Shown: positions 36,801 through 49,181, counted from the first letter of the stretch. The stretch is DNA of 64,000 bases from Purpureocillium takamizusanense (GCF_022605165.1 NC_063070.1:3100001-3164000), one strand, 5' to 3'. Translations and numbers: made by a program. The notes: a model not told the origin generated them from the sequence alone.

Positions 36801-37890
36801 CGCCGTGTTTGACGACACCGTTGTCAAGACAATTGACGTCGACAAGAAGCACCACAAGGCCCTCATTGGCTCGGGCGGTAAGCCACGACACGCTCTTTTT
36901 CGTCATACACTATCATGCTGACAACCCTTTCTAGGCTCCAGTCTGCGGGAGATTGTCGTCGGCGCGGGTGGCTCAGACGACCGCCGCAGCCTGGCGCGGA
37001 CGATCCAGTTCCCCAAGCAGGACGCGGACGGTAACACCATCAAGGTGGAGGGCCGCACCGAGGTGGTGCACAACATCATCAAGCGCATCGAGGAGATTGT
37101 GGCGGAGCGTGAGAACCAGGTCACCGAGGTGGTGGAGGTGCCGGTGGAGAACCACCGGTCGCTGATCGGGCGCGGCGGCGACGTCAAGCGGCAGATGGAG
37201 ACGCAGTTCTCGGTGAGCATCGACGTGCCGCGGCAGGGCGAGGGCAAGACGGGCGTCAAGGTGACGGGACGGCCGGAGAAGGTGGCCGAGGCCAAGGCGC
37301 ACATCGCGGGCATCGTCAAGCAGCAGCAGGGCGAGGCGCTGCAGGTGCCGCGCAGCGTGCACCACGCCGTGTCCAACAACGGGCAGCTGTTCCGGCAGCT
37401 GCGCAATAACCACCAGGTGACGGTGGACCACGCGGGCCAGCAGGCGCCGGCCAAGACGGGCTCGTCGACGCGCTCGGCGGACGCGGCGCTGCCGCTCATC
37501 ACCGACGACGCCGACGCGGCGGCGGACGCTCACTCGTGGAAGGTGGTGCGGACGGCGTCGGACGAGCAGGGCGAGATCCCGTGGGTGCTGCGCGGGCCTC
37601 CCGAGGGCGTGGCCAAGGCCAAGGAGATGATCCAGCGGGCGCTGGAGCAGGCGCAGAAGAACGACGCGACGGGCTACCTGGTGCTGCCGGACCCCAAGAC
37701 GTACCGGCACGTCATCGGGCCCAACGGGTCCAAGGTGAACTCGATTCGGCAGCAGAGCGGGTGCCGCATCCAGGTGCCGCGGGACCAGGCCAAGGACGAG
37801 GCGATTGAGATTGTGGGCAGCCAGGACGGCGTTGAAAAGGCCAAGGACCTGATTCTGGCGGCGGTGCGGGAGGCGCTCAAGAGGGAGTAG
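33894..37890 (+). CDS. SCP160: Multi-KH RNA-binding protein, vigilin/Scp160 family
   Basis: Three exons: 33894-34559, 34615-36877, 36935-37890; introns are 55 and 57 nt and the product is 1294 aa. After an Ala/Pro/Glu-rich N-terminus of about 150 residues come repeated KH domains with GXXG loops: HIIGKGG, a degenerate FIVGDRG, NHLIGKGG, ELIGAQGG, SLIGQGG, ALIGSGG, SLIGRGG and HVIGPNG. Two further modules lack a clear loop. Number, order and length match vigilin/Scp160, a polysome- and ER-associated mRNA-binding protein affecting translation and ploidy. The start is preceded by a probable 5' UTR intron. The stop TAG is followed directly and in frame by ten Gln codons. Confidence 0.92.
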
Positions 37891-38521
37891 CAACAACAGC
37901 AGCAGCAGCAGCAGCAGCAGGGGAGTGCACGCCGCATATTGGGTCACCCATCACATCGGATATAATTAAGCGATAGCTATTAGATTGAACGCCTGGCTAC
38001 GAAGTCGTATGCTCGCGCTGTGTCGTGATGTTGGCTCTCTATGTTATCAAATTCATAATGTGAGATTGTGCGCGTACAAACGAGGCACCGCGAAATGTAT
38101 GGCACGTATGTATATATAACTATGCTGTACATGCAGTAGTTATACAATGCAGCAGTAGGAGGAGCACGGACGACGTCACGCGATCCGATCCAATGTCAGT
38201 CGCTGCTGCCGAGCCGTGTGAGCTCGCCGCCCCACCGAAAAGTCGCCTGGCATGGGAACTTTCTTTTGTCACCACCACGCCCCGCCCCCCTAAGTGACCA
38301 GAGAGAGAGCCAGCAGCTCGCCTGTCCATCGCCAGCTGCCTCAACCAACCCACTCGGGCCATTGACGCTGCGAGAGGAGGCGGGCACCGCTGTCGACTCC
38401 CTTCCGTTCCGTTCCCGTTCCGTCCTGCCGCGTCGTCGGCACCTATCGGTCGACCACCGGCCAGCAGCACAGCGAAGGCGCAGCAGAAGAGAGAAAGAAG
38501 GGAAGCCAAAGGAAGGGAAAC
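37891..38521. other. Spacer between KH gene and ERG27, starting with (CAG)8
   Basis: This 630-bp tandem spacer holds the 3' UTR of the KH gene and the promoter of ERG27. A CAA CAA (CAG)8 tract lies directly after the stop codon, and an AT-richer stretch follows. No gene seen. Confidence 0.6.
37897..37920. repeat. (CAG)8 trinucleotide repeat in 3' UTR
   Basis: Perfect CAG tract six bases after the TAG stop of the KH gene, in the same frame. Confidence 0.9.
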
Positions 38522-40280
38522 ATGGTCGCCGCGGTATCGCAGGCTGGGGCCGCCCCGTGGGACGCCGTCCCTGCTCACGACCAGCTGTTTGTCCTCATCA
38601 CGGGCTCCAACAGGTAAGCTTGATAATCATTTTGCTCTCTCTCTTCACCCCCCTCCGTTCCCTTTCCTGCAAGTGGCCTACCACCCCTGTCGACGACACC
38701 ACTGCGGCAATCGAAGGGGGGGTGAGATCGCTTCGCACCAGCAGCAAGCAGCAGCAAGCATCAAGCAAGCAAGCAGCAGTACCCGCTGACGTGAGCCCCC
38801 CGGGGGATCTGTTACTCTCAGCGGCGTGGGCCTTGGCATCGCCCACCGCCTCATCGACGAGTTCCTCGCCCAGCGGCCCCTGACGTCGCACCTCATCCTC
38901 ATCGCGACGGCGCGCTCCCCGGCCAAGTGCCTCCAGGCGGTGCACGACATCCGCGCGTACGCCGCCAACCGAGATGCGGCCTCGACGCTGGCTGCCCGCG
39001 CGGGCCCCGACTACGTCCACCCGCGCGACACGCTCGCCCGCGTCCACGCCCTCGGCCTGACGCTCGACCTGTGCGACCTGCGCGGCGTGCGTGACTTCGC
39101 CGCCCGCCTCGTCCACGGCGAGGTGAGCAACCCGCGCGGCGCCGAGGCCCCCATCGAGCAGGGCGGCGCCGGCGAGGACCTGCGCGGCGTGCGTGTCCCC
39201 CGCATCGACAGCGTCATCTGCAATGCCGCGTTCGGAGGCTGGTCCGGCGTCGACTGGCTCGGGGCCGTGTGGTCCATCCTCACAAAGGGCATCGTGCAGT
39301 CGGTGACGTGGCCGACGTTCAAGGGCTCGCTGCCGACGTGCATCCTCAACGAGCGGCAGGAGTACGGTTACGTGCGTCATCACGAAGCTCCTCCCTTCCG
39401 TCCCCTTCCGTCTATTCCACTCGCCCGTTCTGACAGAAGACAACTATAGCCCGTCAAGCCCCTCCTCGGCGAAGTGTTTGCAGCGTGCGTCTTTGGCCAC
39501 TACATGCTCGTGCACCAGCTGCTGCCTCTGCTCAGCCGTCCCGCGGAGACGTCGTCGTCGTTGTCGACGGACGCGGGGCCGCTGCTGCCCCCCGGACGCA
39601 TCATCTGGTCGTCGAGCATCGAGGCGTGCCGCGACGTCTTCGATCCGGACGACCTGCAGTGCTTCACGCGCGACGAGGCCTACGAGTCGGCCAAGCGCCT
39701 CACCGACGTGCTCAGCCTGACATCGTCGCTGCCGGGATCGACCCCCTCGTCGGAGCGGTGGCTCACGCCCGACGACGCCGCCGTCGCCTCGGCGCGGCCC
39801 GTCCGCCCGCGCGTCTACGTCTCGCATCCGGGCATCGTCGCCAGCACCCTCTTCCCGGTCCCGTGGTTCCTCATGTGGGCCTACACGCTCGCACTCGTCA
39901 TCTCCCGCTGGCTCGGCTCCCCCTGGCACACCGTCGACGGCTACAGGGGCGCCACGGCCGCCGTCTGGCTTGCCCTCGAGCCCCAGCCCGCCCTCGACGC
40001 TCGCGCCGCCGACCGCGTCAAGTGGGGCGCCAGCGCCGACCGCCACGGCCGCGCCGCCGTCAAGCTCACCGAGGTCGAGGGTTGGGGCTGGGAGGGCCGC
40101 GTCGAGGACCCCCGCCACGACACCGCGCCAGGCGTCCTGCACAAGGCGCGCGGGCGCAAGCACGGCACCCTCGACGCCGTGCGCGAGGACATTGAGCGCT
40201 TTGAGGAGCTGGGTGCCCGCTGCTGGCGCGAGATGGAGGACCTGCGCGCCCGCTGGGAGGACATTATCGGCGACGACTGA
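38522..40280 (+). CDS. ERG27: 3-keto-steroid reductase Erg27 (ergosterol biosynthesis)
   Basis: Three exons: 38522-38613, 38822-39371, 39450-40280; introns are 208 and 78 nt and the product is 490 aa. The first intron splits the cofactor loop, which when joined reads TGSNSGVG (27-34) after a hydrophobic strand. The N-A-A motif is in ICNAAFGG, and the catalytic YESAK (Y292-K296) is followed by a hydrophobic stretch (PWFLMWAYTLALVI, about 375-390) that may anchor it to the ER or lipid droplets. Length and the spaced Rossmann fold match fungal Erg27, which reduces the C3 ketone during C4-demethylation of sterols together with Erg25 and Erg26. It is convergent with the MFS gene. Confidence 0.88.
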
Positions 40281-40409
40281 CTTGCTGACTGACCCGATCG
40301 TGCGAGCTTACACAGGGGGGCGGTGGTGGTGATGCTGGGGAGGGCTTGCTTGCGATGACTGATGTAGAAGGTCTTTGTATGCCGCGGCGGATGGACATGC
40401 GAAGACACT

Positions 40410-40453
<44 letters not shown>

Positions 40454-40842
40454 ATGAGGAAGTGAAGGATAGACACACAACGCTACCTACACGTACACAC
40501 CTTAAACAGCGGAGGATAGACAGACACACAGAGACTACCTACAGATACTCGACACCTAATACAGCGGAGAGTGAGAGAGGGAGGGGGGATGCAACCGGCC
40601 GCGCAGACAGACAAAAAGACATCCATCACAGAGGTCGGGGGTCGGATGGAGGGACTGCGAGACAGCAACGGGCTGCACGGGATCGGACGGTGTGTACTAG
40701 CCGCCTACGTGGCTGGGAAATAGCCGCCAGACTACCTATTTATTTATTCAACTCGACTCGCACAGGTTGGCGGGCGCACACAGGCGCGCGCGCACACAGA
40801 ACCCAAAAACAAAGAGACGCCGTACATACATGTCCCTCCCTC
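40281..40842. other. Convergent spacer with (CA)20
   Basis: About 560 bp between the 3' ends of ERG27 and the MFS gene, with a long CA tract and degenerate ACAGA/CACAGA runs. No gene seen. Confidence 0.6.
40411..40450. repeat. (CA)20 microsatellite
   Basis: Perfect dinucleotide tract in a 3' convergent spacer. Confidence 0.9.
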
Positions 40843-42529
40843 TCACGCTATGCGTGATTCCTGAGCCGTCGTCGATGAGGCGGCGACGATGTGGCCCTCC
40901 CTGCCCTGCTCGTCGGAGCGGATGCGGCGCAGGACGACCTTGTCGCTGCGGCCAAAGAGGCCGAGCAAGATGGGCAGTGGGCAGACGACGAGGGCGATGA
41001 CGGCCTGGAAGATGAGGGCGCGCTTCATGTTGCGGGGCGGGTGGGCGTCGTCGCCGTCGGTGAGGGCGTCGCTGACGATGACAAAGATGGCGCCAAAGAG
41101 CTGGCCGCCGGCCCAGGCGGTGGTGGAGGTGACCTCTGGGCTGAGGGGGTGGCTGAGCTCGATGAGGAACTCGAGGGCGACGGGGACGAGGGCGAAGGAG
41201 GCGGCGCCGAGGGCGGCGAGGACGACGTAGGGACCGGCGATGTTGCGCGTCTCGGGCATCCAGACGAAGACGAGGTAGCAGAGGCCGATGACGGGGATGA
41301 AGAGCTTGAGGGCGAGGAGGAAGGCCTTTGTGCGGTCGAGGATGGGCGAGGAGACGGCGGCGGCGACGAGGCCGACGAGGATGAGGACAGCGCCGCCGAT
41401 GCCGGCCTCGTCGTCGGAGAAGCCGTAGGGCACCATCATCTGGTTGAGGAGCGACGAGATGGAGTTGAAGAAGCCGACGTAGATGAAGAAAGGGACGAGC
41501 ACGAGCCAGAGCTCGGGCGACCGCGTCACGACGCCGAGCGACTCGCGGAGGCGGAGCTTGGGCGTCTCGGCCGACGGGCCGACGGGCGTGGGCGGCGCGG
41601 CGGGGACGAAGAAGGCCGGGACGCTGCACACGGTCGACTATTTATTTGGCTTGTTGTCAGCGGCCGGACCCCACATTATAGGAGGAGGAGGAGCGCAGAG
41701 AGAACGGAGAGAGAGAGACAAGATACGCACAATAATGGACACGTAGAGGACCATTTTGGAAATGTCAGCCGGGTCCTTGACCCAGAGCGGGTTGATGAGC
41801 TGGCCCAGGGCGCCGCCCAGGGGGTTGGCGAGGCTGGTGACGGCGGTGGCGGCGACGCGGCCGCGGTTGGTGAACCACAGGTCCGAGTAGCGGGTCGGGG
41901 CGGCGAGGATAAAGGGCTGGGCGAAGCCGATGAGGATCTCGCCGGCCATGACGTGGGCGATGTGGCCGCCGGAGGCGCTCGTGGAGCCGGCATAGCGCAC
42001 CCAGTTGCCGATGAGGATGAGCACGGCGGCCACCATAAAAGCCAGCTTGGGCCCGCGGTGCAGCACGGCAATGGTCAGGGGGAAGATGGCGACGAAGGAG
42101 AGGAAGAAGGCGGTGCTGATCCAGTTGATGGTGGACTTGGAAACGCCATAGTAGGTGGCCGCGTTGTCGGCGACGGGGGCGAAGGTGAGCCACTACATTA
42201 TAGCTCGGTCAGCATCTCCGTGTGTCGTGTCTGCCGGTCGATATATAAAAGCAAGGAAAGCGGCGAGCACTCACGTCCCAGGAGACGACAATGTTCATGA
42301 GGGTCAGCTGAACGAGGCCAAACCAGCGCCGCTTGTAGGTGCGGTACTCGGTCGAGGAGCCGTTGGCGACGCTGCCGTCGCGCTCCTCGCCGATGGGGCG
42401 CTCGCGCATCGTGAAGTCGTTTGATCCGAGCTTCTTCTTGCCGCTCCAGAAGCGGCCGCCGCCTATGGGGTCGGCGCTGCTCCGGCCGCCGTCGGCGCTC
42501 GCGTCCTTGATGAAACTTCCCAGCGCCAT
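40843..42529 (-). CDS. MFS transporter, FLVCR/SLC49-like
   Basis: Three exons: 42529-42275, 42192-41731, 41637-40843; introns are 82 and 93 nt and the product is 503 aa. A polar N-terminus of about 65 residues precedes roughly 12 hydrophobic segments, beginning [18 protein letters not shown]. The central loop lies after [10 protein letters not shown]. The protein ends with a cytosolic tail. The segments [13 protein letters not shown] and [23 protein letters not shown] resemble the FLVCR / SLC49 group of the major facilitator superfamily (haem, choline or unknown solutes in animals). The fungal substrate is unknown, and the membrane (plasma or vacuolar) cannot be told from sequence. Confidence 0.85.
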
Positions 42530-43045
42530 GGCGGCACGCTCGCTGACGACGAGGACGAGGACGAGGAGCGAGTGCTGTGATGTGGAGAGAAAAGGACTGG
42601 ACTGCGCTGGGCCACCCTCACCACCAGGCGCGACGAGAACAGAGGTCAAGTGAGTGGCGTCGCGGGAGGCGCCGGGCAGGGAGGGGGCCAAAGGGACGTC
42701 AAAAGGACGAAAAGACTTGTCGGTTCCCGTCCTTGGCGAGGGCCGGGGTCTTGCTGCAGACGCAGTCTCCTGCAGGACGCTGCGGGGAGGTTTACTACTA
42801 CTAGTACTAGCTTCTGCGCGTCCTTGTTGAAGAAGTCCGTGCTATCGTTTGTTAGTAGTGGGGGAAGCAGTCCGTAGCTGCTGCTGCTGTTGCTGCTGCT
42901 GCACCACCAGCCGTGCGTCTGCGGGGGGGGGAGCGAGCCGTTTGGCGTTGGGGATTGATCGCTGGTGCTGGAAATTGCAACGCCGCCCAGACTAGTGGTA
43001 GTTTGTCGTCGCCGTCGGCCCAGGCCCAGCTGCGCGCGAGGGTCG

Positions 43046-43077
<32 letters not shown>

Positions 43078-46000
43078 CGGCGGATGTGGAGATGACGAGG
43101 TCGACGCCGACGTTGATCGAGATGGGAAAGCGAGCGAGCGCTGTGTTTGTTGTTGGTCCGTCCTATTCTGTGCGTGCGGCCGGCCGCTGCGAGGGAGGAA
43201 GAGGAGGAGGAGGAGGAGGGGCGGATCGAACAAGACGACGAAGACGACGACGACGACGACGGCGGCGGCGGTGTTGGATCGAGGGCGCGATGAACACGCA
43301 CGACGGCCGCACGTACCCTGCTCGCGTGTGGTATCGTCGTCGGCGATGGATGGGGGGGCGAGGGCAGACGCCGCTTCAAATGGCCGGCCCAATGCATGGC
43401 GGCAGCTGTCGGCCGCAAGCGATGGGGAAAAGGGGGGGCGGATGGAGGATCGATGGATGGATGGATTTGCATGATGGTTGGCGTGGATCTAGGCCCCCGT
43501 CGCCGACCCGTCGACCAGCGCTGGAGCAAAAGCACAAGGAGGGAAGTTGGGCGGCCAGCCATCTAGCCTAGCGGGCCCGCCAGAGATGGAAGGATCCATG
43601 GTGGACGGATGGATGGATGGTGGATGGATCAGTGGTGGATCCCGTGCATTACCACCTCAGGCCCTGTCCTCTCCCCTGGGCGCCCGACGATGCGGGGTTC
43701 CAGGGTCTCGCAGACGCCGCTGGCGGGCGCTCGTAAGGGCGGGTTAAGGGCCTTGCGAGGCGCCTCTCAGCGGGCTGCCCTGGCATGGCATCCTGGGCAG
43801 GCAGGCAGGCCCCCACAGCCGAACCATGCACCCACATTCAAGGCGACCTCGTCTCGGGCTGTCTGTCAGTTGATGCGGGTGATTTGCAACCTAGCCATCA
43901 ATCGACGAATACAACCCCTCTGTACCACCACCACCACCACCAGCGCTAAGCCTCGGCTGCTGCTGCAGCAGCAGCTGCTTACTTGCTTGCAACGTGTGCG
44001 TCTGCAGCCAAGAAAAGCATGTGGCAGCAGCCTCCTTCGCTCGTGTCCGTACCTTTCGTTCCCAAGACTGTGCGTACAGTACCATTCAACACCAACTCTG
44101 CTGTCCTCCCCTCTCAGCCTCGTCGACTCAAATCATCCACGACTCGTCCCATCATGGCTCTGCCACAAAAGACCCGTCTGGCCGCAGACGCCGAGACAAA
44201 GTCGGTCCGCCCGTGGACGACGACGGACGCGCATCGTCACCGTGGGCGGCGCGCGCAGACGACAGGCATGTAACCAACCAACCAACCAACCAGCCCCATT
44301 GTAGATCGGCCAACCTAATCCTACCCGCCGCTATGCTGCCATGCCATGCCAACCCACAGCTTAGAACTGTAACTGCTAGTATCCATCATACCGTACGTAC
44401 TATACTCTCAGTCCCGGGCACTGCTTCCATCTTCGGCCGACGACGAGTCGTCGCACCAGCAGGACCAGCCATCGGCTCCGCTCTTCACCGTCCGGGCGGT
44501 GCCGCTCGCTCGACCCCCCGACCCAGACCGAACCCCTGCTGTCCTCACGCGCCTGTTTCACTCTATTTCTATTCTAGACGACGACTCCGAGGACCTGAAA
44601 CCCCGTCGACCAGACGGACGGACGGATCCCCGACTCGGTCGTGATCCGCTGCCTAGCGCTGGGCTGTCAATGCCAGCTCCATAGCGGGCGACGTCTGCGT
44701 CGGAGCCTTTTTTTTCTTTCTTTTCTGGCCGCCTCTCCTCCTCCTAGCCCTGACTGTCGTCCAAGCCGCCGCCGCCCTTTTTCCCTCGCCTGTCCTGCCC
44801 GTGTCGTCGTTCGTAGGGCTGGCCACCACCTACCACGGCCCCGGCCTGTTTCGCCTTCCTAGTGAGCGGCCTCAAACGTCGTCGCCCCAGCCCAGCCTTG
44901 CGTCGAGCCGGCTCCTACGGTTGTTAGTAGTATCAGTAGTAGCAGTCGCGGGCTCCACGCGCCTCGTCGTGCGACGACTCATCATGTCAGAGCCGTCCGT
45001 CGTCGACCTTTGGTTGCCCCGTTATTGACTTGACGCGGCGGCGACGGCGCAGAATCCGTCATCACGCCGTCAGCACTCTATGTCGTCAGCACCCTATGCG
45101 GACGTGCAACGTCCCGTCTGCTGGGCCGTGGGCAATCCGGGCGAAGCAGCCGACGATTGCACGCTCGCTTTCCGTGCCGCAAGCAAACAAACCCCCCCTT
45201 GCTGCTCACGTAGACACACCACCCACACAGCTCATCTCAATGCAGTCCCTCATAAGCCGAATAGCCTCGTCTCCCAAGCACATACGACCACACCTACCAG
45301 ACAGCACGGGGTCTCGTCCGCTCCCCCATAGTTAAGCTGGTAAGGGGCAGATTAGTAGCTGGATCGGTGACGGCCAGCGAACACCGGCTGTTGTATGTAT
45401 CTATATTTTTTTCTTCTTCCCTTCTTTTTTTTTTGCCTCGCCTGCCTTGCGTGCCTGCCACAGACTCGACGATAAGTATTACATTAACGGCATATTCCCT
45501 TAATCATCTTCCTTTTTGGCCCGCCATGTCATCCCCCGTCCTCTTCACTTGCCGTTCTCCGCCGTCGCCGCAGATCACCGACATCTTAGACCTCTCAACT
45601 CCAGCCGCTGGCGAATAAACTTGCGTCTCTGAGTGTACTGCCGTCTGTGCGGACGCCATACCCCGCGGGACGGACCGGGGGGCCATGCCGGGTGCGGTCG
45701 CACGACAGGCCCCCCCCCCTTCCCCGCGTCCGAGGGTTTGGAAGCGGGACATGTCATCGCCGTAGCCAGGCGACAACACCTCATCGAGCGGGCACGGCAT
45801 CGAGCAGTCAACCCCCTCGCGTGCACGCCCGCACGCACGTCCCGTATGTCGGGAGATGAATGACCGCCAGCTCGACCACGGCACATGGGCAGGCGCCCGC
45901 AGTCCCGCGGCGGCGTCGTGCAAGAGGCGCTCGGTCAGGGGGATCGTCTGCGCCATCGCTCACCGAGAGGACTCATCAGCGCCCCCGGGGCCGCCGCCGG

Positions 46001-46229
46001 ACACACGCCATCACACACCCACTTGACAACTGCCGAGACCGGCTTCTGGCAAGGCTGTTCTGCGTTGGCATCAGCAGCACCACGCTTTGACTTCCCTCTC
46101 CTCCTTTTTTCCCTCCCTCTCTCCCTCTATCTCCCTTGCGTCCCTCACCGACGGGAGACTGAGGCGAGACGCCGCCGCCAACCCGCGAAAAAAGGATGAC
46201 GGCACGCCACGCACATCCCGCCGCGGCAG
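42530..46229. other. 3.7 kb gene-free interval
   Basis: Promoter side of the MFS gene on the left, 3' flank of the small secreted protein gene on the right. It contains a (CCAG) tetranucleotide run at 43046-43076, ACCA/ATGG runs and CT-rich tracts. An open frame on the minus strand at 45504-45956 has no motif and no plausible splice partners. No gene is supported. Confidence 0.5.
43046..43076. repeat. (CCAG)n tetranucleotide repeat
   Basis: Seven or more near-perfect CCAG units in gene-free DNA. Confidence 0.85.
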
Positions 46230-46963
46230 CTACGAGATGGGCACTTCCTGGTGGTACACCTGGCAGTCGGCAAGGACGCCATCCTTGGCCCGCACGTAGC
46301 ATGGGTCGCCGTCCTTTGTGCACTGTAGTCATATAGTAGCATGTAGTTAGCCTCGGTCAGCCCCTTGTGTATGCTGGCGCCCCTGGCGCAAACCATCATG
46401 GGAAGGCCGCGGCATAAGGGGGAGGGGGAGGGGAGAATGCCCGTAGGAGTGACTTGGCAGCAGTATGAAAGCTGTACCATACTATACCAACCGTAGTCGC
46501 GGGGCTCGCATCCACGATGATGATGGTGATGATGATGACGATGCCGCAGCAGCCCCGCGCCACGGCGGGAGAGCCAGACAGCCAGACAAAGGGAATGAAT
46601 GGATGGGAGAGAAAAAGAAGGCAAAACTCACGTGCACGTTGCCGCCAATCCCACACACGGCGTGGAACTCGTGCGCGTCCGGCACGATCCACCTCTCGTT
46701 CTCCCCGATGGGAATGGTGCATAAGTTGTGCTGCTTCTTGCACGTCTACACGCCCCATGGTGCGCCCGCCCCGTCGTCGCGCCCCGTGTTAGCCAGGCTC
46801 CACCCGACTCGACTCGACGACTCCACGGGTCGCCGAAAAGGAGGTGGAAGGGGGGGGGGGAGAAGGGAAGGAGGGGCCAAAGACGTACACCGACGAGGAG
46901 GATTTCCGCCACGGCGACGTGCCACAGCAGCAGGGCCGGGGCGAGGGCGAGCTGGAACTTCAT
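46230..46963 (-). CDS. Small secreted six-cysteine protein, effector-like
   Basis: Three exons: 46963-46889, 46745-46632, 46322-46230; introns are 143 and 309 nt, all in phase 0. The product is 93 aa. A signal peptide (MKFQLALAPALLLWHVAVA) leaves a mature chain of about 74 residues with six cysteines: TCKK, LCTI, VCGI, HCTK, PCYV, DCQV. That fits three disulphides in a compact secreted domain. I do not recognise the family. Long introns around tiny exons and the Cys-rich secreted product are typical of fungal effector or antimicrobial-type genes, but the function is unknown. The exon joins rest on reading frame, splice signals and even cysteine spacing, with no homologue to support them. Confidence 0.65.
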
Positions 46964-48297
46964 CCTGACTGGGTGAGAGTATATCTATGTATGTATGTAT
47001 ATCCACGCGCGAGCAGAAAGAAATAATAAGTAAATCGTCCTGCGAATATAAACGGACAATTTAATAAAATAAAAAAATAAATATATCGATATAGTTTATA
47101 ATGTCGAGTAACGTACGGCTTGAGTGGTAGGAGGAGTCTGTCAGATAAATAGGTAGATAGATACTCTTTCGACAAGGGCCAAGGCAAGGCGGTCCGGCTC
47201 GTCTTTATGTGCTTCCCATCTCGCGGCCTCGGCATCAAACACTTGACTCGGCCAGCGCTCACTCACTCCTCCCTTACCCCCTCACTCGTGGCAAGGTGCT
47301 ATCTCATCACGCACCCGCCTCAGGGACGAGCGGACGGACGGACGGACGGACGGGTAGATGGGTAGGAAATGGGCTAGGGGAGGTTCCCGTCTTCACGTAA
47401 ATAGCAGAGACAAGACACAAATACACACAACAACATACACACACACAGAGCAACACAGAGAGACCAGCACAAACAACACCCGCGCGCGCTGGGCAGCAGC
47501 ATCCCATGACGTCGACCCCCCCATTCTCATCGTCAATCGTCCGTCGCGATGACGGGTCCGCACAGCGGTCTCGGTAGCGGTCGACAAGCCACCCCATGGG
47601 CCGTGCCCTCGTCGTTGCTGTTTGGGTTTGGTCGCTTTCCGCACCAACGTTCGTCTCGTCTCGTCCGCCAGCGCCCGAGCCGTCGTCGTGTCTACCCTGC
47701 AGGGCCCGTGCTGGCGCCTGGGCGGGGACGGAACACCAAATCGCAAGTGCGCACGCAGCACCGCCATCGTCGGGCACGCGTCTTGTTGCCGTCGGGCGCC
47801 CGTGACCCGCGACACGTCTCAGGCGTCGACACGTGAGCCACACCTCATAACCGCGGACCAAAGCTCCTGCAAGGTGAGAGTGCGATTGAGTGAGTGAGAG
47901 AGTGAGAATGAGTGAGAGACAGCGTGTGCGCAGAGAGAGGGCCAGTCGGAGAAAAGAGGAGGGACAAAAAAAATCTATTGAAGTAGGGCGCTGCAGCGTA
48001 TGATACAGTCGGACCGCCAAACCCGGGCCTAGGGAGCCCTTCACAACCCGCGGGTGGCAGCAACGGGAGGTCCGGGGGGGAGACGAGAACAACGTTCCTC
48101 CACCACCATCACCCCCGCAGCCCGCCCGCTCGCCCGCCCCCTGATTCCTTCCAGAGCGCAAATGCAATTATACATGCGGCGCCGCAGCGACCTCGCCCGA
48201 GGGCCAGTTTCGTCCATGGCCAACGGGGAGGGCGTCGAAACGGCAACGCGGGGGGGTGGTGCGCAACGGCGGTGGACTCGTCGTCGTCGTCTCGCCT
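46964..48297. other. Intergenic region with AT-rich island
   Basis: About 1.3 kb. At 47021-47110 it is strikingly A+T-rich (TTTAATAAAATAAAA type) for this genome, upstream of the six-cysteine protein gene, so probably its core promoter. A (CGGA) run lies at 47330-47352. No gene seen. Confidence 0.5.
47330..47352. repeat. (CGGA)n tetranucleotide repeat
   Basis: About six tandem units in intergenic DNA. Confidence 0.8.
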
Positions 48298-49089
48298 CTA
48301 CTTGAGCTTGGACCACAGCTTGGGCGCGGCACAGGCGGTCGCGCAGTGGGCGAGGTGGAAGACTGCAACGCCCGCCGTTAGTTAGGAAAGAGAATGACCA
48401 GAGTCCGCCGAGGGAATAGCCGGCGGCCTCGTCGCGAGTTAGAGGTGGGGAGGGGGCAGAAGGGATCCGTCACGTACACTCCTCGACGCAGTCCTCCTTG
48501 GCCTCGCCTTCACTCTCCTGCTGCTGCACGCGCTCGACGCACTCGTCAAAGTGGTGCTTGGCCGGCGCACACTGGGCAGAGTTCTTGCACTCTGTACGTT
48601 GGTTAGCCGCCGGCATCCTGGCCATCACCCGGAAGGCGTCCATCCATCGTGCCGGACGGAGGGCGCCCCCAAAAGACCTCGCCGCGTTCGTCGTCGGAGC
48701 CGGGCGTTTGGGGATGTACGGACCTTCCTCAAGCGTCTCCTTGGGGTCGACAATCTCCTCCTCGTCCTCTTCCTCTTCCTCCTCTTCCTCCTCCTCCTCC
48801 GGGGCCTCCTCGGCCTCGGTAGCCTCCTCAGCGGCCTCTTCGGCGGGCGACTCGTCGTCCTTGGTCTCGGACTCGGCGGACTGCTCCTCCTGTTCGTAGG
48901 GTGTCAGCTCGTCGTCAATTGACCGCCCACGGTCGCCGTGGTCATCGCTGTCGCCCGTCGACGGGTTAATGGCGCGATCGGTCCGGAGGCGCTGCGTACC
49001 TTGGGCTCCGCGGCCGGGGCCTCGGCCTCGACGACGCTCCAAGGCGTCACGGCCTCGACAATCTCGGAAAAGGCGTCCCAGATACCCAT
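48298..49089 (-). CDS. QCR6: Cytochrome bc1 complex subunit 6 (acidic hinge protein)
   Basis: Four exons: 49089-49000, 48889-48724, 48591-48478, 48362-48298; introns are 110, 132 and 115 nt and the product is 144 aa. It begins MGIWDAFSEIVEAVTPWSVVEA, followed by a long run of Glu/Asp (about residues 50-80). The UCR_hinge domain (PF02320) then has paired cysteines: ECKNSAQC, DECVERV, EDCVEE, HCATAC. This is the acidic hinge subunit that helps cytochrome c dock on complex III in the inner mitochondrial membrane. The second intron has an unusual donor, GTCCGT, but it restores the conserved Glu-Cys join. The promoter carries two CCAAT boxes and a CACGTG palindrome. Confidence 0.93.
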
Positions 49090-49181
49090 CGCGACTGGTG
49101 GCTCGGCAATGGCGGTGGTGATTTTTCGTGGTGCGTTGGCTTCCGAAGGGGAGGTCGGGAGCTTTCGGTCACCCGCGCAAA

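Noticed and set aside
40891..42300. 469-codon open frame on the plus strand
   Set aside because: It is antisense to the spliced MFS transporter, whose membrane segments and splice sites are coherent. The plus-strand product is a low-complexity Glu/Gly/Asp chain produced by GC-rich codon structure.
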